A stretch of 64,000 nucleotides of DNA, from contig JAMCWR010000003.1 of NCBI GenBank assembly GCA_023480665.1, positions 1 to 64,000 of the forward strand. Reading direction: 5' to 3'. Under the pieces are notes generated by a model. The model was not told the origin of the DNA and searched no databases. It was given only the letters and a program-made list of their open reading frames with translations. The stretch is from Gammaproteobacteria bacterium. Lineage in GTDB: Bacteria > Pseudomonadota > Gammaproteobacteria > UBA9339. Both the position numbers and the translations under genes were made by a program. This document shows, piece by piece, positions 18,085-27,417 of this stretch. Positions within the stretch are counted from its first letter, which is position 1. Each line of letters begins with the position of its first letter.

Positions 18085-18861
18085 ATGCTTACATATCCAC
18101 AGCTAAATCCAATTGCCCTAAGCATAGGACCAATTAAAATTTATTGGTATGGGCTGATGTATTTAGCCGGGTTTTTGATTGCCTGGCTGCTAGCAAAAGT
18201 TAGGGTTAAAAATTTCAATTTAAATTGGACCTCTGAGCAAGCAAGTGATTTTATTTTTTATTGCGCCATTGGGGTAATTCTCGGTGGACGCATAGGTTAT
18301 ATACTATTTTATGGGTTATCTTTCCTCCGCACTGACCCACTGTTTATCTTTAAAGTTTGGCAAGGTGGCATGTCATTTCACGGCGGCTTAATTGGTGTCC
18401 TAATTGCTTTAGGTTTTTTTGCCAGAAAAACTCACAAATCTTTTCTTGAATTAATAGATTTTACAGCCCCACTAGCACCAATTGGTCTCGCTTTAGGCAG
18501 AGTCGCAAATTTTATTAACGGCGAACTGCTTGGTAGAATAACCACACAACCTTGGGGTATGATTTTCCCGAATGGCGGCGACTTGCCGCGGCACCCCTCA
18601 CAACTTTATGAAGCATTTCTCGAAGGAATTGTATTGTTTATTGTTATTTGGGTTTACTCTATGAAGCCTCGACCAAAAGGAAAAGTTTCTGGGTTATTTT
18701 TATTACTCTATGGCGTGATACGTTTTAGTGTAGAATTTTTTCGCGCTCCCGATCAACAACTTGGATTCATTGCGTTCAACTGGTTAACCATGGGACAATT
18801 GCTTTCGCTCCCAATGATTTTATTTGGAATAATACTACTAATTTTGAGGACCGACACATGA
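18085..18861 (+). CDS. lgt: Prolipoprotein diacylglyceryl transferase
   Basis: Lgt attaches diacylglycerol from phosphatidylglycerol to the lipobox cysteine of prolipoproteins at the inner membrane. Conserved marks are [22 protein letters not shown], the MSFHGGLIG motif with the catalytic-region His, and the Lgt signature [14 protein letters not shown]. Its 258 residues and seven-helix profile fit the family. The stop overlaps coaX by 4 bp. Substrates in this window include the lipoproteins at 6200, 48644 and 54996. Confidence 0.97.
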   Translation: MLTYPQLNPIALSIGPIKIYWYGLMYLAGFLIAWLLAKVRVKNFNLNWTSEQASDFIFYCAIGVILGGRIGYILFYGLSFLRTDPLFIFKVWQGGMSFHGGLIGVLIALGFFARKTHKSFLELIDFTAPLAPIGLALGRVANFINGELLGRITTQPWGMIFPNGGDLPRHPSQLYEAFLEGIVLFIVIWVYSMKPRPKGKVSGLFLLLYGVIRFSVEFFRAPDQQLGFIAFNWLTMGQLLSLPMILFGIILLILRTDT

Positions 18862-19631
18862 TACTTTGTCTTGATATTGGTAACACACATATTTTCGGTG
18901 GAGTTTTCTTAGAAAATAAGCTGCAGCTACATTTTCGCTATAATTCTAATTCTGGAGAAACATCCGATCAATATGGAGTATTTTTAAAAAGTGTTTTACG
19001 CGACAATGGTATCGAGCCAAATACAATCAAAAAAATTGTACTCTGTTCAGTAGTGCCATCTATCGATTATTCTTTGCGTGCTGCTTGCAAAAAATATTTT
19101 AATGTCGAACCGTTTATGCTACAAGCAGGGGTAAAAACTGGCATCAAGCTTACCAATCGCAATCCACTTGAAACAGGAGCTGATTTAATTGCCGGCGCCA
19201 TTGCAGCAACACACACCCACCCACAAAAAAATATTATTATCATCGATTTTGGCACAGCAACTACAATTGAAGCAATTTCGAGCAAAAAAGAATATTTAGG
19301 CGCAGCATTTTTACCAGGACTTCGCACCTCAATGCTTGCCCTACAAAGTAGTGCCGCAAAACTTTTCCCAGTCGAAATCTCAAAAACCACAACTGCTATT
19401 GGGCGCTCAACCACCGAAAGTATCCAGGCGGGGTTATTTTTTGGCCACATTGGAGCAATTAAAGAAATCATTGCGCAAATGACTAAAGAAGCATTTGCGG
19501 GTGAAAAACCAATTACAATTGGTACTGGCGGGTTTGCTCATTTATTTGAACATGAAAATATTTTCACCCATCTCGAACCAGACTTAGTTTTAGATGGTAT
19601 GCGACTAGTATTAAAAATGAATGAAAAATAA
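18858..19631 (+). CDS. coaX: Type III pantothenate kinase
   Basis: CoaX catalyses the first committed step of CoA synthesis and differs from CoaA by its acetate-kinase fold. The N-terminal [15 protein letters not shown] carries the catalytic Asp and phosphate loop; [11 protein letters not shown] and [14 protein letters not shown] are the other family motifs. The 257-residue length is normal. It is translationally coupled to lgt through an ATGA overlap. Confidence 0.95.
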   Translation: MILCLDIGNTHIFGGVFLENKLQLHFRYNSNSGETSDQYGVFLKSVLRDNGIEPNTIKKIVLCSVVPSIDYSLRAACKKYFNVEPFMLQAGVKTGIKLTNRNPLETGADLIAGAIAATHTHPQKNIIIIDFGTATTIEAISSKKEYLGAAFLPGLRTSMLALQSSAAKLFPVEISKTTTAIGRSTTESIQAGLFFGHIGAIKEIIAQMTKEAFAGEKPITIGTGGFAHLFEHENIFTHLEPDLVLDGMRLVLKMNEK

Positions 19632-19640
19632 CTGAGAATC

Positions 19641-21707
19641 ATGATGAAAAACCCTTTATTAGCAAACTCCGAATTTCCTCAATTTAAATTAATTAAACCC
19701 GCACACATAAAACCTGCGGTAACTACTATCATAAACAAAAATAAGCAAGAACTTGCTAAGCTGCTTGAACGCGGTTATGGTTACACCTGGGAAAATTTAA
19801 TTACACCGCTCGATGATTTACAAGAAAAATTAACCTGGGTTTGGAATACGGCGCATCATTTAAATCAGGTGCAAAATTCCCCACAAATGCGTAAAGCTTT
19901 TGAAAGTTGTTTACCAATTGTTTCTAATTACTATACTGAGCTTGCTCAAAATAAGCGCCTTTATCTAGCAATTAAAGAAATAGCGAAAAGCCAGCAATAT
20001 AAAAAATTACTGCCAGTACAGCAAAAAATTATTCGTGATCATTTGCGTGATTTTCGCTTAAGCGGCATTGATCTGCCACAAGACAAACAAGCAAAATTTA
20101 AAGATCTAACCCAAAAACTTGCAAAACTTGGAAATAAATTTTCTAATAATGTGTTGGATGCAACTAACGCGTGGACTATTACCCTCTCTGCAGCAGAACT
20201 ATCCGGCATTCCCGAACAAGCGCGCATGGCGGCAAAAAATACTGCAGAAAAGCTGCATAAATCTGGTTGGGTATTTACCTTACAATTTCCATCTTACATA
20301 GCAATTATGCAATATGCCGACTCAAGGCGTATTCGGCGTGAAACTTACACGGCATATATTACTCGGGCATCAAAATGCGGGCCAAACCCAAACAAATGGG
20401 ATAATTCAAAAATTATTACCGAAATTTTAAAGCTGCGAAAACAACTTGCTCAGCTAATTGGTTTTAATAATTATACTGAATTTTCTTTAGCGACAAAAAT
20501 GGCAAAACAACCAAAACAAGTATTGGATTTTCTCAATCAGCTGGCACATTACTCATTAACGCATGCGAAACATGAGTTTGCTGAATTGCGGGCTTTTGCC
20601 AAAAAAAATTATGCTATAAAAAAACTTTACCCCTGGGATTTGGCTTATTTTAGCGAAAAATTACGCGAACAAAAATTTGCTATTTCTGAAGAAAAATTAC
20701 GCGCATACTTTCCGCTACCACAAGTCTTAACCGGATTATTCGAAATTGCAAAACGACTCTACGGTATTACTGTCAAAGAAAAAATTAACCATAATGTTTG
20801 GGATCCACAAGTAAAATTTTTTGCTATCTACGATCAAAAAAGTAAATTACGTGGTCAACTTTATCTTGATTTATATGCTCGCACTAACAAACGCAGCGGC
20901 GCATGGGCTGATGCTTGCCGCAGCCGTCGCCGCTTAAAAAACGGCGCAACTGCTACACCACTTTGTTACCTAGTTTGCAACTTTAATTCTCCTCTTGCAA
21001 AACAACCGGCATTATTAACACATAATGATGTAACCACACTATTTCATGAGTTTGGGCATTGTTTGCATCATTTGTTATCAACTCAAGATTACCTTGATGC
21101 CTCAGGGTTTCATGGCGTACCTTGGGATGCGGTAGAACTTCCAAGCCAATTCATGGAGAATTGGTGCTGGCAACATCCGGCATTAAAACTATTAACTAAA
21201 CACTATCAAACCGGAAAAGCATTGCCAGAAAAAATATTGCGAAATTTGCTACTTGCCAAAAACTTTCAAGCGGCTATGCAAATGCTACGTCAGCTTGAAT
21301 TCGGCCTCTTTGATTTCCGCCTACACCTAGAATTTAATCCTAAAAAACCAAAACAATTGCAAAAGATATTAAATACTGTGCGAAAAAAAATTAGCGTTAT
21401 TCCAATTGCTAGCTTTAACCGCTCGCAAAATAGCTTTTTACATATTTTTGCTGGCGAATATGCTGCGGGTTATTATAGCTATAAATGGGCGGAAGTATTG
21501 GCAGCGGATGCTTTTTCTAAATTTGTCGAAAATGGGATTTTTGATCGCAAAACTGGTCGAGAATTTTTACATACTATTTTAGAAGCTGGCGGTTCTGCTG
21601 AGCCAATGGAATTATTTATAAAATTTCGTGGCCGCAAACCAAAGATCGATGCGCTTTTAAAGCAGTGTGGAATTACAGCAATTCCCGCTAAACATCAAAG
21701 GAGTTAA
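19641..21707 (+). CDS. prlC: Oligopeptidase A (M3 family metallopeptidase)
   Basis: This is a cytoplasmic zinc peptidase that degrades short peptides, including cleaved signal peptides. The zinc-binding motif [11 protein letters not shown] lies near residue 470, and the N-terminal [24 protein letters not shown] matches the oligopeptidase A start. Its 688 residues are the usual length (E. coli about 680). Two ATG codons start in tandem at 19641 and 19644; the second has better spacing to the GAG upstream. It ends 1 bp before rpiA. Confidence 0.95.
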   Translation: MMKNPLLANSEFPQFKLIKPAHIKPAVTTIINKNKQELAKLLERGYGYTWENLITPLDDLQEKLTWVWNTAHHLNQVQNSPQMRKAFESCLPIVSNYYTELAQNKRLYLAIKEIAKSQQYKKLLPVQQKIIRDHLRDFRLSGIDLPQDKQAKFKDLTQKLAKLGNKFSNNVLDATNAWTITLSAAELSGIPEQARMAAKNTAEKLHKSGWVFTLQFPSYIAIMQYADSRRIRRETYTAYITRASKCGPNPNKWDNSKIITEILKLRKQLAQLIGFNNYTEFSLATKMAKQPKQVLDFLNQLAHYSLTHAKHEFAELRAFAKKNYAIKKLYPWDLAYFSEKLREQKFAISEEKLRAYFPLPQVLTGLFEIAKRLYGITVKEKINHNVWDPQVKFFAIYDQKSKLRGQLYLDLYARTNKRSGAWADACRSRRRLKNGATATPLCYLVCNFNSPLAKQPALLTHNDVTTLFHEFGHCLHHLLSTQDYLDASGFHGVPWDAVELPSQFMENWCWQHPALKLLTKHYQTGKALPEKILRNLLLAKNFQAAMQMLRQLEFGLFDFRLHLEFNPKKPKQLQKILNTVRKKISVIPIASFNRSQNSFLHIFAGEYAAGYYSYKWAEVLAADAFSKFVENGIFDRKTGREFLHTILEAGGSAEPMELFIKFRGRKPKIDALLKQCGITAIPAKHQRS

Positions 21708-21708
21708 C

Positions 21709-22371
21709 ATGAATATTGATCAACTCAAAAAAGCCGCAGCGATTGCAGCTTTAAAATTTATCCCTGAAGATTCTATAATTGGTGTTGGCACCGGTTCTAC
21801 GGTAAATTTTTTTATTGCTGCTCTAGCCAACATTAAAAACAAAATTACCGGCGCTGTTGCAAGCTCTCTTGCTACTGAAAAATTGTTACAAGAATTACAT
21901 ATCCCAATTTATGCATTAAACTCGGTAGATAATTTACCAGTATATATTGACGGCGCTGATGAAATTAACAATACACTTTGTATGATAAAAGGCGGTGGCG
22001 GCGCTCTTACTCGTGAAAAAATTGTCGCTGCAGTTGCCAAGAAATTTATTTGTATTGCTGATCAGACAAAAAAAGTAGATATTCTTGGGAGTTACCCATT
22101 GCCAATTGAAGTTATTCCAATGGCGCGTAGTTATGTCGCGCGTGAATTAGTAAAGCTTGGTGGTACGCCGGTTTATCGTGAAGGTTTTGTCACTGATAAT
22201 GGTAATGTAATTTTAGATGTGCATAATCTAAAAATTCTTGAGCCAAAAAAACTTGAGCAAATTTTAAATAACATCGCTGGTGTTGTTGCTAATGGTATTT
22301 TTGCCCTGCGTGCAGCTGATGTTTTGTTACTTGGCACCGAATCTGATGTTAAAGAAATCTCAGCCAACTAA
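21709..22371 (+). CDS. rpiA: Ribose-5-phosphate isomerase A
   Basis: RpiA interconverts ribose-5-P and ribulose-5-P in the pentose phosphate pathway; Rpe, the partner epimerase, is at 32677. Motifs are [12 protein letters not shown] (phosphate loop), YIDGADEIN and [13 protein letters not shown] with catalytic Asp, Glu and Lys. The product is 220 residues. The ATG at 21709 is preceded by a perfect AAGGAG, so the earlier in-frame start inside prlC is rejected. Confidence 0.97.
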   Translation: MNIDQLKKAAAIAALKFIPEDSIIGVGTGSTVNFFIAALANIKNKITGAVASSLATEKLLQELHIPIYALNSVDNLPVYIDGADEINNTLCMIKGGGGALTREKIVAAVAKKFICIADQTKKVDILGSYPLPIEVIPMARSYVARELVKLGGTPVYREGFVTDNGNVILDVHNLKILEPKKLEQILNNIAGVVANGIFALRAADVLLLGTESDVKEISAN

Positions 22372-22389
22372 CCATGTATGAGGATAGAG

Positions 22390-22423
22390 GTTGGGTCAAG
22401 TGCATTTTTGCTCAAGACCCAAC
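22390..22423. terminator. Hairpin between convergent rpiA and secB
   Basis: The stem GTTGGGTC / GACCCAAC (8 bp, perfect) has an 18-nt loop containing GCATTTTTGCTC. It lies between two converging genes and probably terminates one or both, although no strong T-run follows. Related sequence occurs inside the MITE at 32489-32652 and near 13036. Confidence 0.45.
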
Positions 22424-22435
22424 ACCCTTCTAAAT

Positions 22436-22903
22436 CTAGTTTTTCTTCTCTTGCTGTTGTTTCTGGAGATACAATGCATCAAAATTAATTGGCGCCAAAT
22501 AAAGCGGAGGAAAACTGCCGCGGTTTACGGTTTCAGAAATCAGCTCGCGCGCATATGGGTATAAAATAGTTGGGCAATAACTACCAAGCATCGGACCAAG
22601 TTGCTCTGCAGTAAAACCTTTTAAGGTAAATATCCCACCCTGTACAGCTTCAATTAAAAATGCAGTTTTATCTTTTAGCTTAACTGTAACAGTTACTTTT
22701 AATACAATATCATATACATCATCAGCAATCTTCTCATTAGTGGTATCAAGATTAATATCAACCTGCGGATTCCACTCTGTTTGAAAAATTTGCGGTGCGC
22801 CTGGTACCTCAAATGAGAGATCCTTTACATAGATTCTTTGGATTACAAATTCAGGTTGACTTTGCTCGCCTTGAGTTTTTTGTCCAGCAATTGGTGTAGT
22901 CAT
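22436..22903 (-). CDS. secB: Protein-export chaperone SecB
   Basis: SecB is a tetrameric cytosolic chaperone that delivers unfolded preproteins to SecA. The 155-residue product contains QRIYVKDLSFEVPGAPQIF, the typical opening strand, and the late FPPLYLAPINFDALYLQ segment with the SecA-contacting tail. A GAGGAT ribosome-binding site precedes the ATG. Upstream on the same strand is the rhodanese-like gene, echoing the yibN-grxC-secB order of E. coli with grxC missing. Confidence 0.96.
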   Translation of the reverse strand: MTTPIAGQKTQGEQSQPEFVIQRIYVKDLSFEVPGAPQIFQTEWNPQVDINLDTTNEKIADDVYDIVLKVTVTVKLKDKTAFLIEAVQGGIFTLKGFTAEQLGPMLGSYCPTILYPYARELISETVNRGSFPPLYLAPINFDALYLQKQQQEKKN

Positions 22904-22936
22904 AAATATCCTCTTTTAAATTAAAAATTATACAGA

Positions 22937-23383
22937 TTAACTCTTTGTTAAAGGTAAGCTAGCATTTTTCCAAGCATTAATCCCGCCAGCTAAAACAAAA
23001 ACTTTTTCAAAACCTTGTTTTTTTAGTTTTGCCGCAACCCCCGCTGCACTTGAATCGGTATTATCAACCAACACCAAAGCGCGCGTTTTGTATTGTGCAA
23101 TTTTCTGCAACTGATTTTCTATATCTGCTGCTTGAATATTAACAGCATTAATAATATGCCCACCACTAAATGCAGCTTGCGTACGTAAATCAAGCACTAC
23201 TGCATCTTCATGATTAATCAAGTTTGTCGCTTCATGTGGCACTAATCGAGGAATTCCGCCAATTTTTGATCTTAGTTCCTCATAAATAATTGCCATTATA
23301 ACTGCGACCATAGTCAAAAATAATGGCCAATGGTTTCGTGCAAATTCAAAAAATTGTGCTAAAAATTTACTCATATGCCTCAC
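22937..23383 (-). CDS. YibN-like membrane-anchored rhodanese domain, apparently inactive
   Basis: The 148-residue protein has one N-terminal membrane helix (residues about 14-32) and a rhodanese fold: VVLDLRTQAAFSGGHIINAVNI near the start and VFVLAGGINAWKNASLPL at the end. The active-site loop, which should be CxxGxRS-like, reads VDNTDSSAAGV with no cysteine, so sulfur transfer by the usual mechanism is not possible. It lies next to secB and divergent from envC, as in E. coli, where yibN and the gpmM-envC genes are neighbours. A role in membrane or Sec biology fits the context but is unproven. Confidence 0.85.
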   Translation of the reverse strand: MRHMSKFLAQFFEFARNHWPLFLTMVAVIMAIIYEELRSKIGGIPRLVPHEATNLINHEDAVVLDLRTQAAFSGGHIINAVNIQAADIENQLQKIAQYKTRALVLVDNTDSSAAGVAAKLKKQGFEKVFVLAGGINAWKNASLPLTKS

Positions 23384-23568
23384 TATAGTAATTACAATAA
23401 CTAAAAATTTTTGTAAGTATACACATTTTTAAATGATTGCACGAGTTTTGCGTAATCAATTTATTCGGCTCACACCATTTATTTATCTTCTATATAATTT
23501 TAAATTCTGCTGCTATTCCTCTCGATTTGCAGTAAAATTTTGGTTTAAAGAAGCTGAGCAAAATCAAC

Positions 23569-24711
23569 ATGTTGAACAGAATGAAAAAAATTTACAGTAT
23601 AGTAGCGATTTTAATAAGCCTGATTTTTTTGGGTACTCAAGCTTTTGCAGCTCACGAAACAAAAAAACTAAAACAAATAAATACCAAAATTAAAGAGGTA
23701 AAAACCACTCTTATTCATGCAAAAGTACAACAAGAATCTGCGCAAGAACAGCTAAAAAATACTGAGATTAGCATTGGCAATTTAGAAAATAGCCTTCACA
23801 AAACTCAAGCCAACCTAACTAAACAACACGCTATTTTAAATGCTTTAATCACAAATCAAAACCAACTCCAAGCTCAACTAGCACAAGAACAACGCTTCTT
23901 AGCCGATCAAATGCGTTCGGCATACATCCTTGGCCAAGAAAATTATTTCAAAACACTACTGAACCTTGAAGATCCAGCGAAAATATCTCGAATGCTGGTT
24001 TATCATCGTTATATCCTTAATTCGCGCCTAAAGCTAGTTACGCAAATTTCTGAGATTTTAAAACAACTATCTCATAATAAACAAAAAATAACCGAACAAA
24101 CTCAAGTTTTACAAAACTTAAAGACCGAACAGCAAAATCAACACGCCGAATTATTGCAAGCCAAAAACCAACGGAAATTACTTTTGGCAAACATTAAAAT
24201 CAAAATTAAAGTGCAAAATGAAAAATTAAAGAAACTTTTAGCTGATAAAGAAAACCTAGAAAAATTAATTATCCGACTAAGTGCTATTCAAAAAGCTTAT
24301 GTGCCAAAACGCCCCCCTGCTCAGCTTTGCAACAAATATATTTGGCCAACAAAAGGTAATATTGATGTTCATTTTGGCTCAAGTATACAAAATAGCTCAT
24401 GGAAATGGAATGGCATACTAATTTCGGCCCCAGAAGATCAAGAAGTTCATGCAATTGCAGATGGTAAAATAATATTCTCTGAATGGCTCTCGGGATACGG
24501 ATTGCTATTGATTATTGATCATGGCCGTGGTTATATGAGCCTATACGGACGCAATCACACTCTTTATAAGAAAGTTGGGGAAGAGGTCAACTCTGGCGAG
24601 GCAATCGCTACTGTTGGCAAAAGCGGTGGTTTTGATAATCCTGAACTTTACTTTGCAATCCGCTATAATGGTAAACCGGTTAATCCAGAAACTTGGTGCA
24701 AAAAAATATAG
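23569..24711 (+). CDS. envC: Murein hydrolase activator EnvC (LytM/M23 domain)
   Basis: EnvC is a periplasmic activator of the AmiA/AmiB amidases at the septum and works with FtsEX. The 380-residue product has a signal peptide ending near AFAA and a long coiled coil over about residues 30-245. The C-terminal degenerate LytM domain (about 265-380) has IDVHFGSS replacing the metal-binding HxxxD motif, as expected for an activator without peptidase activity. ATGs at 23569 and 23581 are both possible. It is divergent from the yibN-like gene and followed 12 bp later by the S41 peptidase, the common envC-ctpA order. Confidence 0.93.
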   Translation: MLNRMKKIYSIVAILISLIFLGTQAFAAHETKKLKQINTKIKEVKTTLIHAKVQQESAQEQLKNTEISIGNLENSLHKTQANLTKQHAILNALITNQNQLQAQLAQEQRFLADQMRSAYILGQENYFKTLLNLEDPAKISRMLVYHRYILNSRLKLVTQISEILKQLSHNKQKITEQTQVLQNLKTEQQNQHAELLQAKNQRKLLLANIKIKIKVQNEKLKKLLADKENLEKLIIRLSAIQKAYVPKRPPAQLCNKYIWPTKGNIDVHFGSSIQNSSWKWNGILISAPEDQEVHAIADGKIIFSEWLSGYGLLLIIDHGRGYMSLYGRNHTLYKKVGEEVNSGEAIATVGKSGGFDNPELYFAIRYNGKPVNPETWCKKI

Positions 24712-24723
24712 GCAACTTAATAT

Positions 24724-26100
24724 ATGTTTATTTATCGAAAAATAATTTTAATCGCCGCTTTGTTACTTGGCTTAAACTTTTTTGGGGTAATTACTAGCTA
24801 TGCAAGTACATCTCAGCCTACAAATAATAACACTGAAGGCACAGCAATTTCCGCTGAAGATTTACAACGACTTGCCACTGTTATTGCTGAAGTTAAAAAA
24901 TACTACTATCGCGAGATTGACGACAAAACTTTATTCACGAATGCAATAAGCGGTATGCTTTCTGAACTTGACCCACATTCTGCATATTTAACCGAACAAG
25001 ATCTGAAAGATTTACAAATGGAGACCACTGGCAGATTTGGTGGTCTTGGTATTGAAATTGCACCAGATCAAGGTGCCATAAAAGTTATTAGCCCACTTGA
25101 CGATACTCCTGCTTATAAAGCTGGTGTTAAAGCTGGTGATTATATTATCCAGATTAATAATAAATTTGTGCGCAATATGTCTTTAAATGAAGCATTAAAT
25201 ATGATGCGCGGGCCAAAGGGTGGGCTCGTAACATTAACCATTGTGCGCAAAAATTCGCCAAAGCCATTAATTTTTAACCTGCACAGAGAAATGATTAATG
25301 TCAAAACTATTAAGACTAAAATGCTTGAACCTGGTTACTATTACATCAGAATTGCAATCTTCCAAGAACCAACTGAACGTGATTTAACTAAAGCTATTAG
25401 CAAAATAAAAAAAGATTCTGGTGGTCACATAAAAGGTATTGTACTTGATATTCGTAACAATCCGGGCGGATTGCTTGAATCTGCAGTACAAATTGCCGAT
25501 AATTTCTTAGATTCTGATCGACTCAAAAACAATGACATCATCGTCTACACAAAAGGTCAGGATAGCGAAACTCAAATTACTGCACACGCTTCGTCAGGTG
25601 AACTACTACCAAATGTACCATTAGTAGTTATTGTTAATGAGGGCTCTGCTTCTGCGGCAGAAATTTTAGCTGGCGCACTGCAAGATCATAAACGCGCAGT
25701 CGTGGTTGGCACAAGAAGCTTTGGTAAAGGCTCAGTACAAACATTAATTCCAGTCGATAAAAATAGTGCAATTAAATTAACCACTGCTTTATATTACACG
25801 CCACTTGGCCGTTCAATTCAGGCAAAAGGCATAGAACCAGACATAACCGTCGAGAATTTCCAAATCCCTGAAAAAAAATCAGAGGTGGAAGCATTAGAAC
25901 GAATCAGCGAATCAAGCTTAATTGATCATATCCAAAATTCTGATGCACAAAACTCAACTGAAAATAATGACACTACAGCGAATAGTGATGACGAGCGGAA
26001 TAAAGCAGAAGTTGCAATTGCCTATAAAGATTACCAACTTTATGAAGCACTGCATATTTTAAAGAGCTTAAATGTATTGATACATAAAACCAACAATTAA
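24724..26100 (+). CDS. ctpA: S41 family carboxyl-terminal processing peptidase
   Basis: This periplasmic Ctp-type serine protease has a signal peptide (residues 1-27) and a helical N-domain with DPHSAYLT. A PDZ domain covers about 95-175 (GRFGGLGIEI, GVKAGDYIIQINN), followed by the peptidase core. The Ser/Lys dyad is in NEGSASAAEILAGAL and VVVGTRSFGKGSVQT. The 458-residue length is typical. After the catalytic core there is a low-complexity polar stretch rich in Asn, Asp and Ser. It probably forms one operon with envC, linking envelope remodelling functions. Confidence 0.95.
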   Translation: MFIYRKIILIAALLLGLNFFGVITSYASTSQPTNNNTEGTAISAEDLQRLATVIAEVKKYYYREIDDKTLFTNAISGMLSELDPHSAYLTEQDLKDLQMETTGRFGGLGIEIAPDQGAIKVISPLDDTPAYKAGVKAGDYIIQINNKFVRNMSLNEALNMMRGPKGGLVTLTIVRKNSPKPLIFNLHREMINVKTIKTKMLEPGYYYIRIAIFQEPTERDLTKAISKIKKDSGGHIKGIVLDIRNNPGGLLESAVQIADNFLDSDRLKNNDIIVYTKGQDSETQITAHASSGELLPNVPLVVIVNEGSASAAEILAGALQDHKRAVVVGTRSFGKGSVQTLIPVDKNSAIKLTTALYYTPLGRSIQAKGIEPDITVENFQIPEKKSEVEALERISESSLIDHIQNSDAQNSTENNDTTANSDDERNKAEVAIAYKDYQLYEALHILKSLNVLIHKTNN

Positions 26101-26115
26101 TAAATAAACAATACA

Positions 26116-26517
26116 ATGATTATTCGCCCCGCAACGCCTGCAAATTTTTCTGCAATTAAGCAGCTTTTGCACGAGCTTGATCTTACAGAAAATCCGCAAT
26201 TAAAAAACTTTTGGGTTGCTGAGATTGATCATGAAATAATTGGCGTGGTAGAAATCGATGTATACCCAGATTTTATTTTTATTAGCAATCTTGGAGTAGC
26301 AAAAAAATTTCAAAAACAAAAAATCGCCTCAAAAATTTTGCAGCAAATATTAGAGAATTATGCAAAACCTGCATATTTGTATACGATTATCCCAGAATTT
26401 TATGTAAAAAATGGTTTTAAAATTGCAACTAATTTTACTGCTGTACCAAAAAACTTAAGTGAATGCCAATTTTGTCAGCCCGAAAAATGTGTAGCGATGC
26501 AGAAATTACCAACATGA
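26116..26517 (+). CDS. GNAT family N-acetyltransferase
   Basis: A compact 133-residue GNAT domain: MIIRPATPANFSAIKQLLHEL at the start, the acetyl-CoA loop region LGVAKKFQKQKIASKILQQI (in place of the usual Q/RxxGxG/A), and the FYVKNGFKIA ending typical of the fold. The substrate is unknown. It overlaps the next gene by 4 bp (ATGA), so the two are translationally coupled. Its short C-terminus contains a CxxC-like pair (CQFCQPEKC). Confidence 0.85.
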   Translation: MIIRPATPANFSAIKQLLHELDLTENPQLKNFWVAEIDHEIIGVVEIDVYPDFIFISNLGVAKKFQKQKIASKILQQILENYAKPAYLYTIIPEFYVKNGFKIATNFTAVPKNLSECQFCQPEKCVAMQKLPT

Positions 26518-27401
26518 TTCCAAACTTTCCAAATTTTAAACCAATTGATCTTGAAATAAAAAACTCGTTAAATAGTTACCTAGAAAAATATGCGGTAAAT
26601 ATTTGTGATCTCGGGTTAGGCTATCTTTATATTTGGCAGACGGTAGATAACTCTCAAGTTACTTTAATCAATGATAACCTTTGCATTCTAAATAATACCG
26701 AATATGCGGGTAAATTTTTCTTGGAGCCAATTGGCACACAAAATATTCCACAAACTATCGAAACTTGCTTGAAACACTCCGGCAAAATATCTAATATCAG
26801 TGAGGATTTTTACACTAGATTTCCAGAGTTAGCTAAATATACACCACATGAGTTACCTGATAATTTTGATTATATATATTCCACTCAAAGTTTAGCCGAA
26901 TTAGCCGGCACAAAATTTCATGATAAGCGAAATCATATTCATAAATTTAAGCGTAATTACCCTTATTATAAATATTTACCAATAACACCAGATTTTCTGC
27001 CAAAAGCAATTGCAATTTTTGAAAGCTGGGCAAAAGATAACCCGGCAAATACCACACAAAAAATTACCGCTAAAATGCAAAAAGATGCATTAATTAACAC
27101 ATTCAAATATTTCACTGATTGCAACATCAGCGGCGGTTACATTGAGTCTGAGCAAAAAATCTTTGGTTTTATTATCGGCAGTCCTTTAAATAACAACACT
27201 TTTGGCATGCACTTTCAATATTGTTTATCTGATATTCCAGGCATCTACCAAATTCTGTCTCAAGAATTTTGTCAACAAATAAGGCAACAATACTTATACG
27301 TAAATTTAGAGGAAGATTTAGGCATGCCGGGCTTAAAAAAAATGAAACTCTCTTATCATCCAGAAAAAATTATCAAGAAATACGAAATAACAAAAGCATA
27401 A
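26514..27401 (+). CDS. DUF2156 (LPG-synthase C-terminal-like) acyltransferase-fold protein
   Basis: This roughly 295-residue protein resembles the DUF2156 family, which has a tandem GNAT fold related to the C-terminal domain of MprF-type lysyl-phosphatidylglycerol synthases. Marks are IYSTQSLAELAGTKFHDKRNHIHKFKR, the characteristic K(Y/F)xxKRNxxxxF-type block, and VNLEEDLGMPGLKKMKLSYHP near the end. The soluble form without membrane helices is common in bacteria but its substrate is unsettled. The start ATG overlaps the GNAT stop codon. Confidence 0.86.
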   Translation: MIPNFPNFKPIDLEIKNSLNSYLEKYAVNICDLGLGYLYIWQTVDNSQVTLINDNLCILNNTEYAGKFFLEPIGTQNIPQTIETCLKHSGKISNISEDFYTRFPELAKYTPHELPDNFDYIYSTQSLAELAGTKFHDKRNHIHKFKRNYPYYKYLPITPDFLPKAIAIFESWAKDNPANTTQKITAKMQKDALINTFKYFTDCNISGGYIESEQKIFGFIIGSPLNNNTFGMHFQYCLSDIPGIYQILSQEFCQQIRQQYLYVNLEEDLGMPGLKKMKLSYHPEKIIKKYEITKA

Positions 27402-27417
27402 TAGGAAACTACAAGCC

